Shown here piece by piece: positions 50,231 to 63,137 of a stretch of 64,000 nt of DNA. The notes under the pieces were generated by a model that made no database searches, was not told the origin of the DNA, and was given only the letters and a program-made list of their open reading frames with translations. The position numbers were made by a program, and so were the translations under genes. Location: the NCBI GenBank assembly GCA_030386875.1, contig CM059567.1:77989130-78053129 (forward strand). Direction: 5' to 3'. Positions within the stretch are counted from its first letter, which is position 1. Each line of letters opens with the position of its first letter. The DNA is from Morinoia aosen. Lineage: Eukaryota; Arthropoda; Malacostraca; Amphipoda; Talitridae.

Positions 50231-53200
50231 TATTGAATACTTCATTGCGCTGCGGTGAGAAGTAAATGGTAGACAATATACAGACTTCGTTCAAATGGAA
50301 CACGATGAAAATTTCAAAGCGTTTTGAATGGTGCTAAAAATCCCTAGAAATGATGACCTCTGTTTTCATGCCTCTTTATATGGTTGTGCGTGTTTCACTC
50401 CCCCAATTTTTTTACTATTGTATCGAGTCATACATTCTTACATCTCCCCTTTGCACTCAATATGATGTCAAATCGTGAATATTAGTGAATCTTCATCAAA
50501 TAAAGGTGCCATTCAACGTTCATTACACAAAAAATCAGATGTATTTATCAGGAAGTCTTTACATGTGCCTGTGAGCTCGTTAGTTGTTCTTATTACATTT
50601 TTTGACCGCATGTTAAAAAAGAAACATACATACCTACCGAACAATAGTTTTCCTTTTGCTAGTAAAAAGCCAAAAAATTCATGTTTTGAACGCTGTTCGT
50701 CATCTCTTAACTACGGTTCATTTAAAAATTTGGTCAAGTAATTTAATGACATGCACTTAAGAAGACCAATCGAAAGTTGATAGATTACATTACATCGTTT
50801 TGGATGGCATTATCATTGGCCAGACTTGATGGATGGTAGCTGGAGCTTTGACTAATTAGATAGGATAAAGTTCAGAAGAGAAATCCGAAGAATTTCGTAA
50901 GTCTTTGACAGTTGTAATCTCTTTGATTGTTTGCTACACCAAACTTTCGAATGCGCTGTCCGTCCAGTTCTCTGATCAACTTATAATGCCTACTTTGAAC
51001 TTATCAGTTTTATACTCTCACTGAACCGAGTTTTGAACGCTAGGGCTGAGACACAATCCCAAGTTCGGTGGTTTTTCAAAGAAGTCAGGGCACTGAATAT
51101 GAATACAGTAGAGCGCAGGTTTTAACCATCAATATGCTTAACTTTTATGTAATGATTACTTCTCTATACCATTTTGCTAAGTTTTACCAATAAAATCATC
51201 ATAGGTTAAAGACATCACTATTTCCAGTAAGCCAATGTTGATTCGTTTAAGCCAATAAGCAAGCTCCATAGTGTGTATCACAAACTTTTCATAATTTTGC
51301 CTCTACGAACGTTTACTCTGCGTAATACAATCATTTCCTTTGAATTTTTTTTTTGTTTTCCAGCCCACACTGAGTGTTATTGATTAACACCAAACAATTC
51401 TTATTCTATTCTTTAGGTCTTCAACAGTCGATGCGTTTAGGAAAACTATTGAACAGAATTAAAACTCATTTCAAGTCACTGTGACGAGACTCGGTGCCGT
51501 ATTTTTCAGTCGATTGCATCTCGTCTACTGGCGTTCGTTGGAAATGAAAGGGAAATTTTGCTGTGTCTTGCATGCAGGTAAGCGCCCGATTATTCTTGCT
51601 TGTCCTTCTAATAAAAAACTTAACAAAAACTCCCTATAATATAATACATCTACAATACTTCTCCGTAGGGTTATTGTTCTGAAGAGAGATTTTCAAAACC
51701 CTCAGGACTTCCTGGATTGTGAAGTCGACCTTCGAATTTTGCATCATCTTATGTGAACCTCAACTAATTAAGATAACAATTTGTCTTATTGATTCAATTA
51801 AAAGGAAACATGGTTTAGTTTACGAATAACTGGGAATGACAGGTTTTTTAACCATACGTTTCAAGGTTTGCGTGGGATAATGTCTACTAACTGCTATCAA
51901 CAACACAGCGCACATCTTCCCCATGATTGGTGAGGGGCAGCGTGTTATTGACGGTTCTAGGGTCGAAGGAGTAGAATAAGACTTGTAATTTATCAGATTA
52001 TTAACCCATCGGCCACATTTTGCATGCACGCTGACTCTCTACGAAGAAGATCCCTGCTTAGTCTAGCAAAAGACGAAGCGGACGTGGAACACGTTTGTGA
52101 TGGTAGAGATTCCGATACTAAGCAAATTAGAGGGAATGGAGAGAAGACGTCGTATATCGTAGTTACAGAAATACGTAGGTACAAATTGTCCCTTACTTTC
52201 CAATCAATGAATTGCGCTCTACCACATTAAGGTGGTAAATCAAATCTATAAAATGGCTTTTGAATTATAAATAGATGTTAACTCACTTGAGCCAGAACGT
52301 TGTTTTTTTTTGCAATACTCACACTCCAGTGACGCTGGATATTTTGATTATTTCTTACACCATAATCACAACTCATCACTTACAAATCTTCGTAACATTT
52401 CAGCACATCCACGTATTTGATATGTTCGTTATCGATATTGAACCCATTCTTCACTGTTTATTTTTCTTCGTTCCATATAATTGAGTCATCTTACAGAACC
52501 GAAGAAGACTTCCAGTGTCCTTCAAGTTGGAAAGAGCTTCCGATAGCAGAGCAAATCTCCCCTAAGCCTTTGACCTTCCCTTGATATTATGGGGCTAATC
52601 ACCACCTTTAATGCTACTTCTTCTCTAAGCTTGGGTTTTTATTAGCAAATTGGGCAGATGCTGCTGCTGAAAGCCTCGGTTCACGGAACAACGCTAAGCT
52701 CCATTGAAAGTCTAAGCCGAGATCAGGTAATCGCCTTAAGAGATGCCAGTCAGAGCGCGGACACCTGAAATGATGCGTTTCTTTGGCGCTGCGCTGCTCA
52801 CTGCAGTCTTTATGGACTTCTTGTTGTTGCAGCCGTCTGTTTCACCCTCATGATCTCTATTTGGCAGAGCTGTTACAGCTCTGTCCTCAGTGCAACGGTG
52901 ATGTAGTAATGACAGCATGATAACGGCAGTATCGGGAATGTGCGACTCTATTTTACGGAGTGGCAATTGATGCAGGAATTGAGGAAACTTTAGCGATACT
53001 TGACTATTTTAAATACATTCACATAAGAGGAGCATGAGACTTAACTCATGTTCTTTGTTCCGCAAAAAGACAATAAAATAAAGGAATTTAGTCTAGGGTT
53101 TTTGTAATTAAAACTAATTAAAGTGTATTAAAATGTTTACAAAGATCATCAATGCGCACAAATTATTCATTCAGTGGTTGCAAAACCATTGGCCGTCAAC

Positions 53201-55075
53201 CAGGCCTATACAGGACCATCAAATGACGGTGCGTTAAATACACGGAACCAAACAAAACATGCAATCATCCGTCAATTTATTCAATACCTAAGAGATGTTT
53301 GTTTGCAGTTGCAACGGTTACAAAAACGATTTTTGTATTGATCAAATTAAAGTCGAGGTCTAAGATTAACCCTTTGACTGCGACGTGAGCCACGGACGTT
53401 CACGGAGAGAATTGACGTTCACGGAGAAAATTTTCATAATACTGCTGATCAAAAACTCAATTTTCATAAATACTCAATGAAAATTAAATGAAGGCATAAT
53501 CCAGTTAATTTTTGCCACTTTCAACATTATTTACGGCACTTGACTTTAAATTTGAGTCGAATATTAAACTTCAGTTATACAAGCCGCAGTCAAAGTGCTA
53601 ATAACCATAACTATTATTGAAAACCATGCACATTCAGTATTTTAGAGTTTATTCCGGAAAATTAATTCGAGTTTGATTAATTTAGTCCCCCACAGAATAT
53701 AAAATATGCGTACAAATATTTTACTTAAAATCAAGATTATTTACTGTGAATTCTCAGAGTACCCTACTCAAGGACAAGCATTGCCTCATCAACTTCGTAA
53801 TCAGCACGGCTTCCGAATTCAATGTTTAATGCTTCTCTTACGCGAAGGGACACACATAGGTAGCATTACCGCCACTTAAGGTTTCATGTCTTCGTTGCGA
53901 CAATTGCTCTTCATTTTTAGTGGCGAGCCTCATTCTTCTTTGGACAGCAAGGAACGCAGTTGCTAAAAGGCCTTTCAAAAGCATTTGCCGTCTTAAGCCC
54001 TCGCTGGAGTGGTCAATTCCTCAGTTGGGGAAGACTCTAAAGCTCTCCTCATCCCCGGGCCGTCCTCTCACCGGTCTCCTCTGCAGCCGCTTAAGCTCTT
54101 CCGCAAAATGTCAACAAGAGCTTCTGCTCCGAGGATCTAATACCGACCGCTAAAATTTCCCCCTCTCGTTTCTTCGAAAAATTGAAAAAAGTCGCCTTTA
54201 GAAAAACGTTCCAGCCTTCATTTCGCCGCGTTCCTTAAGAAATGGTGAGTTCATACAATCAACTGATTTGATAGAAAAATTATAAGCAACTTCATGAAAT
54301 CATAACGAAATAGCGAATATTAGTGATTGCATTCTCGAGGTACAACATTTCCAAAGAAATTATGTCCATTTTTTGAGTCGGACTTTCTAGCGTGGAATAA
54401 TTTAAACATAAAAATATGCTGTATAGAAATCTCACATTCAGTAGGCCAGAAAGAAAATTAGCACTCACATGTCAGTGGGTGAGAACACTTCAGGAAATTC
54501 ATATGCAAATTCCAAAAAGTTTCGAAACGAGTTTAGTAGCGCATGATCCGTAAACAAAATAAACTTTCAACCTGCTAATTTTAATTTCAGTGAGGAACAA
54601 CGTGACTTAGAACTGGCGTTTCTACTTCCAAGAAAGTTGCTTGAATGTTAGTTTTCAACAGATGCTAACGCATTCTGTTTGTATCTCTCTACTGTGCATT
54701 TGCATACATCAGATGCATTGATCTGCAGTATGAGAGCAGAAAAAGCCTAGCTATTAACTTTTTGTATTGTCTTCTTCCTCTTCTTCAGTGTGGCATTATT
54801 GGTGCTTTTTATGAACTGTAAAATGAACTTATATAAACCCATGCCTTTTAAACCTTGATAAACAAAGCTACCTAGATGGAAAAGATCCCAAAGATCTGAA
54901 AATTAAACAAAATCTTTGAGTCGCGTTTTCTATTTCAGCCAATTTCTTGAACTGTGTTTTTGTCATTTTTTGTTGAATATAGGAACGCAGTCCCTGCAGC
55001 TAAGTTGTCTGGCATGTGTTGCATGGCTCGATTCTTCTAGGTAACTGAACGATTTATTCATAAGTGTCTAATTCG
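50231..55075. other. spacer with GC-richer islands near 52540-52960 and 53890-54260
   Basis: Between them are AT-rich stretches. The 52540-52960 island includes CCTTTGACCTT and GGGGCTAATCACC; the 53890-54260 island includes GTCTTAAGCC and a pyrimidine-rich run. Neither has a recognisable protein. A splice-bordered 68-nt segment at 51510-51577 is described in the findings. Confidence 0.35.
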
Positions 55076-55200
55076 TAACACTTCTCGAATGAAACACTTC
55101 ACGCCTCAAAACGTAACACTTCTCGCCTCCAAACACTTCTCGAATGGAACACTTCTCGCCTCCAAACACTTCTCGAATGAAACACTTCTCGCCTCAAAAC
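55076..55200. repeat. tandem repeat with 33-bp higher-order unit
   Basis: A monomer of 16-17 bp occurs in two alternating forms, CTTCTCGAATG (55081, 55136, 55169) and CTTCTCGCCTC (55119, 55152, 55185), so the last three copies repeat as a 33-bp dimer. The dimer length is a multiple of three and the minus strand reads an 11-residue repeat, EARSVSFEKCL. Whether this is translated is unknown; the frame is short. Confidence 0.88.
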
Positions 55201-57077
55201 TGCTTCTGTTTTGGTTCGTGTACAAATGAGACGATGTATTTTGAATATGAATATATCTTGACGTATTTAACGAACCATTTAATCGCAAGTACTGTAGTGA
55301 TTTTGAGCAATGCAGTTCTGCTATTGACTCCAAACCTTCTTTCCTCCGAGATCTAGGCTTCTGTGCGTTCAAATTAATTATCTGCATCCTTTGTGCACGA
55401 CCAGAGATATTTTGGAAGTATTTCCTAAATGAAAAAGTTTGCTCAATAAGCTTCTATTAGATGAGTTCATTAGTAGATATTTATTGGCGTAGAAAAAATC
55501 AGGTGCTTCATTTAGGTCTGCTTTAACAATTAGTTTAAAGTGTACTATAGAAATCATTACTTGAGCATCATCCATCTATAAGTAAGTAAAAAGGTGGCCG
55601 TTTTTGAGCGAAGTAATTCTCGCACCTATAAAACTTGCAAGAACTTTTAGTCTTTCTATTGCTCACTCGAGGATCGTACGTTATTTTTGTTCAGAGAAAT
55701 CAAACCCAGCACTCAAACAGATAAATCGATCAGAAGGCGCAATGGCTGCTCTATATACCCACTCAGATACCAGGACTGAACCTTGGTTTGTGTTCGTTGA
55801 CAATCTGAAATTTTATGCTCCCGTAGCCTGAAGAATCCGCCATCGTTGCTGTGGCTGCTCACTGACGCACTGAGCATAGTATCCTCAGTAACTCCATGCG
55901 CTTCTGAGTTTTTTTTATTTGGACCTACATACTGCATTCTTGGTTACTGCATTCGACAGTGTACTTTTTTTCCATCTTCTAAGATTTTCTTTAACTGACC
56001 CAAAGTAATCACTATCCCAAAAAACGAGTTATTTGTTGCGTTTGATATATTTTAATCGAATTGTTCTGCTTTCGAAAGGAAAGAATAGTCTTAAATTCAT
56101 TAAGATCAATGACCCTTCAGAGAGAGTACTCATCAATAACCTCAGTTAAAACTTCAATAATCCATTTCTACATCCAGCGTCGTCAAATAACTTTTCCACT
56201 GCCCTCAGCTCGCGAAGCGAAAGAGACTCAGTGTCAAACTACTTGGTTAATCTCCTTTTCAAAAAATCAAATTCGTTAGAGTTCTCATTTTCTCGACTCG
56301 ATTGTTTTCCAGGCGCTGTCTTTCGCAGCATTTCCTCAAAGCTCTTCATGAGGCACAGCAAGGAGTGTATTTTCAAGACGAAGAATGTGGCTAATTAAGA
56401 CGACTGGATGCCCGATAGCAACAGCAGGCTGCAGCAGCCCGCTGAATATTCAAGACTAAGCGCGATGGACGAGACACATCGATGCGACTTTTGTCTCGAC
56501 GGACGCGTAAGACTCCATGGCTTCTCCTAATGAACTTCTCCAAGGTTTGACAGTTGCATGAGATTAACAAAAGAAGGCTTGAGTACTGCTTGTGGAGCTT
56601 AGCCTGGCTGTTGGCGCTGCTGCGTAGTCTTACGCGCTTACATTCTGCAATTATTGTGCCTGAACTTCTTTCGAAATTTCCTCAAGCGTTTTGATTTCTG
56701 ACGTAGGAAGTCACGAGAGATTCTCTCATGGAGAAAAATCGAGGAATTTAGAATACACTTCGAAATCGAGAATGAAGAGTGAATTCAGGAAAGAGAATTT
56801 TGACCATCTTCTCTATCTTTCGTTTTATCAATATTTTTGCTATGAACCATCCCAAAAGATCTTGATTATGCTGAAATTTCTTTTCATTTATCAATAAAAA
56901 AGTATTTTCTACAAATTTGATAACACTCAGTTCAAAATAGATCAGAAAGGACGAACGCTGTTTGCCTTAAATTTTCTTAACTTTATATACGCTAGCCCTA
57001 ACTTTATTCGGACAATTTGTACGATACAATTTCAGTACAACTTATTATGGAGAAATGCTTCTCAAGAGTATCCTTGA
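55201..57077. other. spacer with GC-richer island at about 56290-56680
   Basis: The island contains GTGGCTAATTAAGACG and several CpG dinucleotides. No gene recognised; other parts are AT-rich. Confidence 0.4.
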
Positions 57078-57281
57078 TGCAATTAGCGATTAAAATTACT
57101 GCGAAAAATTAAGAAAACTGAGTCATATTACATCTTTACTATATAATTCTCCCTATCTCTTCATTCAGATTATCTGGGGCTAATTATTACTGAACAAACG
57201 ATTAGTGGAAGATATTTTTATATATACATTTTTATTTTCTCATCCTCAATTCATGTCTCAATTTCCGTTTTGAGAAACTGC
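57078..57281. repeat. 0.2-kb duplicated segment, copy 1
   Basis: About 204 bp that recurs at 59205-59403 in the same orientation. Shared stretches include ATAATTCTCCCTATCTC, TTATTACTGAACAAACGAT, AGTGGAAGATATTTTTATA and CATCCTCAATTCATGTCTCA, ending at TTTTGAGAAACTGC. Identity by eye is near 85-90 percent. Both ends of similarity are abrupt. No terminal repeats were found. Confidence 0.9.
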
Positions 57282-59204
57282 TTCGTCATGCCCACTACAA
57301 TAAAGTGATCACGGCACAATGAACAGCAAAAACAGAAATTTAATGTAGTATGAACATTGGTTTCTGCGAAACTTACTTCCTTCTTAAGATTCTGTTCATC
57401 TTGATATGAAACAGTGAACTGAACAAACTTCGAAAGATTTCATCTTGATTTAGTATAGTGATCATTATATCAAGCTCTGTTTACTGAAGGTATGTCATAT
57501 CCTTTAGCTTTTCTTCGAAATCAATCGAAATCAACCCTGGACAATCCCGTCAACTATAACGCATTCACTATATAGCTGACTATTTTGCTGAACGTCATGT
57601 AGTGTCGTCCTCAGAGTCTATTGATGTTGTATATAACCTAAACCTCATAACTATACGGCCTATAATGTAGGATGAACTAAATAAAATAGACATATAGAAA
57701 TTCAGTGATGAGACTATATATAAGAACCGTAATCAGAGAAAGAACTTATGGTTAAGAGAAGAAAACTCCGGTATTTTTATATATCCGAAGATTCCATAAA
57801 ATCATTTTGCTTTATCCATCATTGAAGGCCAAATGTTACCGCTAATTAGTGGAACTGCATGATAAGTGTACCCCAGTGAGCGGTTTTCCACTGTACATAT
57901 TCCCCTCTATTGTACAAAAGATGTTCGACACGTCGACAATGCGTCATGTGTGGGCCGGCGAATCCTGTTCCTGGGCAGTGCATTCATTTACAGGTCCCTC
58001 TTTGAGAATTTATGAAAGATCACACATGAAAATTAAATTTAAAAAGCAGAAATCTTTAGCTTTTACGTCGTTTCACTCACTGATTTGTTGCGTATGTATC
58101 TTTACGCGTTTAAATGTTTATTCAAGTGTTTTGCCCGTAATTAAACTACACTTAGTGCTAAGGAGCACCAATGTTTACATCACGCACTTCTTTCATATTG
58201 TTTGACGCTCTTTAATTTTTGCAGTGAATTTCTTTTAACTAAATGAATTAGATATTTAATAATGTTAACCGAATAAACGATTTTTAACGTGTAGGTACTT
58301 TTCCTAATTTACTGCTGAACAGCATACGCTTCTAAAACAGCGGCACAACAATAATATATATTATTATTATTTTAGCTTCCTCTCCCTTTGAACCTCCCTC
58401 ATGATTGACTCGCTCACAAATCCTTCGCTCTTCTCTATTTGTGATCAAATTCAACTCTGCATCAGCGACTGGGGTTCACCGCCTTCCTATTTCATTGCTG
58501 TTTATTTTGCTATTCTACTTTTGCCTGTCAATATATGAATTTTATTTGTGAACTGTGCTTAAGTTGTGTCTTTGTATTTGCTGATTTCGTTGAGAATGAG
58601 CCTAGTGCTCGAAACGTTCGAATTAAATTTTTTTAAATACTTCTTTGCTGTATAATTCCTTTTAAAGTTGCTACTCAAACGCGATGTACCTAATCAGAGA
58701 CTGGGAATTTTAATTACTCATTCCTACAAGCTTGGATTTCCATGATGACTGTAGAGAGAATCCTACCGAAGCACAATGAAAGCGGAGTCTTTCAAGTTAT
58801 CAGTTATTACGTGCTTATCCTTAACTCCCTTTTTGCTGCTCAGGAGCCCACTCCACAGATACTAGCCTTTTTAAACAATCTCATAGATAGACCTCGGCAC
58901 AGAGAACTCCATACGAATATGTAGAATCCTATACAAGACAACCGCAAGCTGTAAAAAAATAAAAATAAACCTGCAATGATGAAATATGCATTAGTTGTTG
59001 TTTTAATGTGAAAAATACTATTGATTTTTCCAGCATTTACATCGACATATTTTATATTATATGCCCACGTTGCCAACTGCAGTAGAGGCTTCAAAACTCC
59101 CTTGTTTCAATCCCCCTGCGTCATTCAGCGGAGAGCAACACCCACTCGTGCAGTGCCTCCACCTACGGTGAATTAACTGGACAGAGGCCACAAATTATCT
59201 GTTG
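57282..59204. other. spacer between the duplicated segments
   Basis: AT-rich, with a TATTATTATTATTTT run near 58365. A 118-codon plus-strand frame at 57849-58205 has no recognisable similarity. Confidence 0.45.
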
Positions 59205-59403
59205 TGCAATTAACGATTCAAATTACAGCGAAATATGCAGAAAACTGCGTCATTATATCTTTGCTTTATAATTCTCCCTATCTCCACATTCAAATTATTT
59301 GGGCAAATTATTACTGAACAAACGATCAGTGGAAGATATTTTTATAATGCATTTTATTTTCTCATCCTCAATTCATGTCTCAACTTCCGTTTTGAGAAAC
59401 TGC
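59205..59403. repeat. 0.2-kb duplicated segment, copy 2
   Basis: Second copy of the segment at 57078-57281, about 2.1 kb downstream, direct orientation. Relative to copy 1 it has CCACATTC for TTCATTC and lacks a few bases in the TTTATATATAC stretch, so the divergence is point changes plus small indels. Confidence 0.9.
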
Positions 59404-61576
59404 AAATTGTATTCCAAATTATTGGAAATAGCTGTTGTACTAAGCTGTAAGCCAGTTTAAAAAGCAATCAGAAAACTTCGCACATTCACTTGAAAAATCT
59501 ATTCGAAAGAAATGTGATTGTGTTTCTTTTTTCACGCTTACGCCGAAATCCGAAATTGGTTTTGGAGGCAGACAATGTACTGTTTCATTAAGCTGGCTAC
59601 TGAATATAAGAAATCATAGCAAAACACCTTGACTAGATAGAATTTCAAGAGGCCTTACATCAAAATCAAGATTATTACATCAAAAAAAATCTCGAACATT
59701 TGAAACAAGTGATAACTTTGATCTTATAAAAAGTCAAAATAAGATCAGATTATACAATCCACCATTAATGTTTTTCAAGACGCAAACGTAATTGATACAT
59801 CCAGAAGGAAATAAATTTGTTTATTGAATGAACGAAATTATTTCATAAATTTAATGAGCGCGCTGAGGTTACACTTGGAACTACAGTATGTACAAGACTT
59901 CGAGCATCATTTTGATTGGAAAATCCCTCAATAAAGCCTAAAAGACTCCAAATTATCAGACATTCCATGCCTGAAGGTGAGTTCAATGTCTGCAGTAAAT
60001 TGGTTTACAAATTAACTTCCCTTTATGTCTCTATTTGCTCTGTAGAGGAACGGCCGGCTAAATCTTTAGTTTTTTCTCCTGCATGTCCAAAAAAGGCGGA
60101 TCAAGGAGTTATCCAACATACTAGAATCTACCTCACTCGGACACTGATTTATGCAGCTAGACTTTATAGAGGCGTAATTGGTTTACAGGCAGACATCAAT
60201 ACTCGGGCTCAACTAATTTGCATGATTTTCCACGTCCTAAAAACTACGACACTTAGCCCGATATTTAACGAATTTTACACGTGTTAGTCCAATCTTCATC
60301 GTATGGTTGAGGGCTCCGGAGCACTTACACCCTTACTAAATGTGCTGAATGACACCACTCTGTTCCAGAAATTATTTTTTCCGCTTGACCCTCCTTAGGT
60401 CTTAATCGATTGGCCGGCAAGCGTCTATACTTAGCCCTTATCCAGCGCTGCCGCAGCTCCCAGCGCAGCCAATACAAGCTCCCGAGCAGCGTCATGGGAG
60501 CAGCGTGACTCGGCAGTTTTGGTGGCAGCGGTAGCCCGCTTTGGAAGCACCACCGCCTGGCCCCGCGTGCTGCTGGGCGCCGTGCGCTGCCTCGAGTTGA
60601 GGGGTGATGTAACACGCGCTTCTCGCTCCTGGTGTCCGCCTGGGGTTGAACAGACGCGCCACAACCATGCCCACTCGTCAGCTCAACTGTGAACAACTGA
60701 GATTGCAGTCGAGTGGTGACTATTGAAATTAATTTTCTAGACAACTTTGAAGACATAATTTTTCCTTGCAATTCAGATTATAACTCTTTTTTTACAGTAA
60801 ACATAACTCTTTTACAGTTTTTTACAACTGTAGAAAGCTTTCTTAGCTTTAGTGACGGGAAATGAATTTGGCATAACTACAGGTAATATTATTATTATTA
60901 TTTTCACTCATAAGCTCATTCATTGATTACTGCAAAAAACCTTAAAGAACAAAATTATTCTTCAGGGATTTTGAGCACAGTAAATACAAATGAAAGTAAT
61001 CTATAAGTTTTCGAAATCCTATAAAACAAAAAATTTGAAAAGGATATTCTCAGAATGAGCCGAATTTTATCTCTGGGCAATATTTGACCTCATTAAGTTA
61101 CCTTTCCCTCACTCTGCTATTTATAAGGCACGAGTGAACCCTATTTGCGCAACTCCGCCTTCCTCTCTTTGTTCCCTTTTCCTGATTTAAAAACATGAAA
61201 CTTTGAACTGAGATCTGAAAATGTTGTGGGAAATTAAATTCCAACTTGCGTCACCATCGCGCTGAGAGCTTGGTGAAGGCATACAACGTGTGAAGCTCAC
61301 CGTGTAAACGGTCGTACATTGATGGCAACAATTTTATAACTCGTAGCGAGTGGGGAAATTGTTTAAAAATAATTACTAGAGGATGAACACCAAAGTCATG
61401 CATGTCTCTAAATGCTGTCTAGTTTATCAGCTAATTAAGAATTTTCATCATGAACTGCCACCCTGCAAGTAATACCAGGTTATTTTCTCTTCATCATTCG
61501 ATATCACGTTGACAAGATTAATGTATCCGAGCTCCTAACTTGAAACCTTTTGTGTACCCTTCACGAGACCGTGACT
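59404..61576. other. spacer with a GC-rich island at about 60400-60690
   Basis: The island is among the most GC-rich in the window, with several CpG dinucleotides, and is open on the minus strand for 148 codons (60325-60771) without recognisable domains. Shortly after it ACTCTTTTTTTACAG and ACTCTTTTACAG form a small duplication at about 60783-60830. Confidence 0.35.
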
Positions 61577-61820
61577 GAGCTGTTCTGCAGCGTTCAGCCC
61601 TCGCCGTTCTTTTGAATAGCTTGTAGTATTGATTCATAACAGACATGGATTATTAACAGGGAACTGTTCAGCATTCTTTGCTGCCATTCTTTTGAAGAGC
61701 TCGCACTTTCAATTCAAAATTGAAATGGATTTTAAAAGTGAGCTGTTTTTATCTTTCATATCGCCATCATTCTTTTGAACCTCTTGTGGTTTTCAAAACC
61801 ATGTATTATTGCTCGTGTGC
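61577..61820. repeat. diverged tandem repeat of about 80 bp, three copies
   Basis: GAGCTGTT or GAACTGTT starts units at 61577, 61661 and 61740 (84 and 79 bp apart). Each is followed at similar distance by CATTCTTTTGAA or CGTTCTTTTGAA and then by an ATGGATT or CATGTATT word. GAGCT recurs at 61908, 168 bp after the third start, so one or two further decayed units may follow. Confidence 0.7.
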
Positions 61821-63137
61821 TAGATATATCCTCGTAATTCTGATGTACCCATTGTTTTTAAAACATAACCCTTTCGATTGAACAGAAACAGTCATGGTAA
61901 GTTTCGAGCTCTCCTTACCATAGGCATAACCTCGTACCAAACGGTCCCTCATTTTGAAAATGGTTTTGGAAAAATTACCTTTTAGTGAGCTGTCGAGCTA
62001 GCTACCGCATGTTTTCTGGCTTCACCTCTCTGTTTCCGAAGTCAAATCACGTATAAAACACGTAGCCTTTAATTCTAGGTTACATTTCATTAATTAGAGA
62101 CCCTGGTTATTACCAGTATTTGGTGCAACGCGAACTGCCTTGATTGTTGCTGCAAGCATTACCGTCTGATTTGCGTACTTATTCGTTAGCGATCATATTT
62201 GTTTCAATCATTAATGTTCTCAACTATATTATAGTAAATCGTACATTTTCAAATTTTATAAATTTTTACAATTCTGTGCACTGCCTCTCATATTTTCTCT
62301 CACTCATGCATTTGATACAATTATCTATTTGACCGTTTCTGTACTTTTAAATTTATTGCTTGTATATTTACTTGTGCAGTTTTTAATCAGTTCATAAATA
62401 AGCATTTATTTCTCAAGTGGGTAAACAGAATTTTTTAATCACTTCCTTCATTGCATAATATCGCTACCTGCTAAAGAGCTCTTTTTCCCAGCGATAATAA
62501 TTATGTGCGAACACTTTTTAATTATTTGTGCTGTTATTTTCTATTCATCGAAGAATTCTATTATGCATTGATAAATTCATATTTCAATAATCTTTTGTTC
62601 CTAATTTTTTTATTCGTTGTAAATTTTATCCTGTAAAAAATAAAAAATTATTATTTTACATATTCCCTCATATGTCAACTCAATTTTCGCCTTTTTTCTC
62701 GTACTTTTTATGTATTTTCAGAAATTGCGGAGGACAACCTAGTCTTACCCTATGGACTGCGTGTACGCGTACTCGATCGTGCCGCCGGTAATGCGGCAGG
62801 AATTCTGTGCCAAAAAAAGAGGATCTCTGCCACACTCTGGTTCGGGTTGTCTCGTCAGGACGCGCTACTGCAGTCCTATGGACGCCTGTCACTGTGAGGC
62901 GACTAACAAACCTACGGTAATTTGTATTAAATCAACAGGGTTATTTATAATGAAAATATGAACTCGATTACCTGGAGTTATGCAGTACACTGTCACACCC
63001 TAGTATAATTTTACACATTAATCTCTTTTATAGCTTCCCTGTATAGAGTACACAAAATTTGAATGCAGGATCGACTCTTTATCACGCTTGGAGTTCACCA
63101 AGAGGTGTTTCCAGGCAGTATTCCAGGACTCAATCTC
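61821..63137. other. AT-rich spacer containing a GC-richer, splice-bordered segment
   Basis: Mostly AT-rich. 62722-62893 is visibly GC-richer and bordered by acceptor- and donor-like sites; see findings. Confidence 0.4.

Noticed and set aside
60325-60771. 148-codon minus-strand frame in the GC-rich island
   Set aside because: Overlapping frames are open on the same strand in other phases, which points to base composition instead of coding.
61110-61140. TAAGGCACG resembling microRNA miR-124
   Set aside because: Only the seed portion agrees; the rest differs and no hairpin precursor flanks it.
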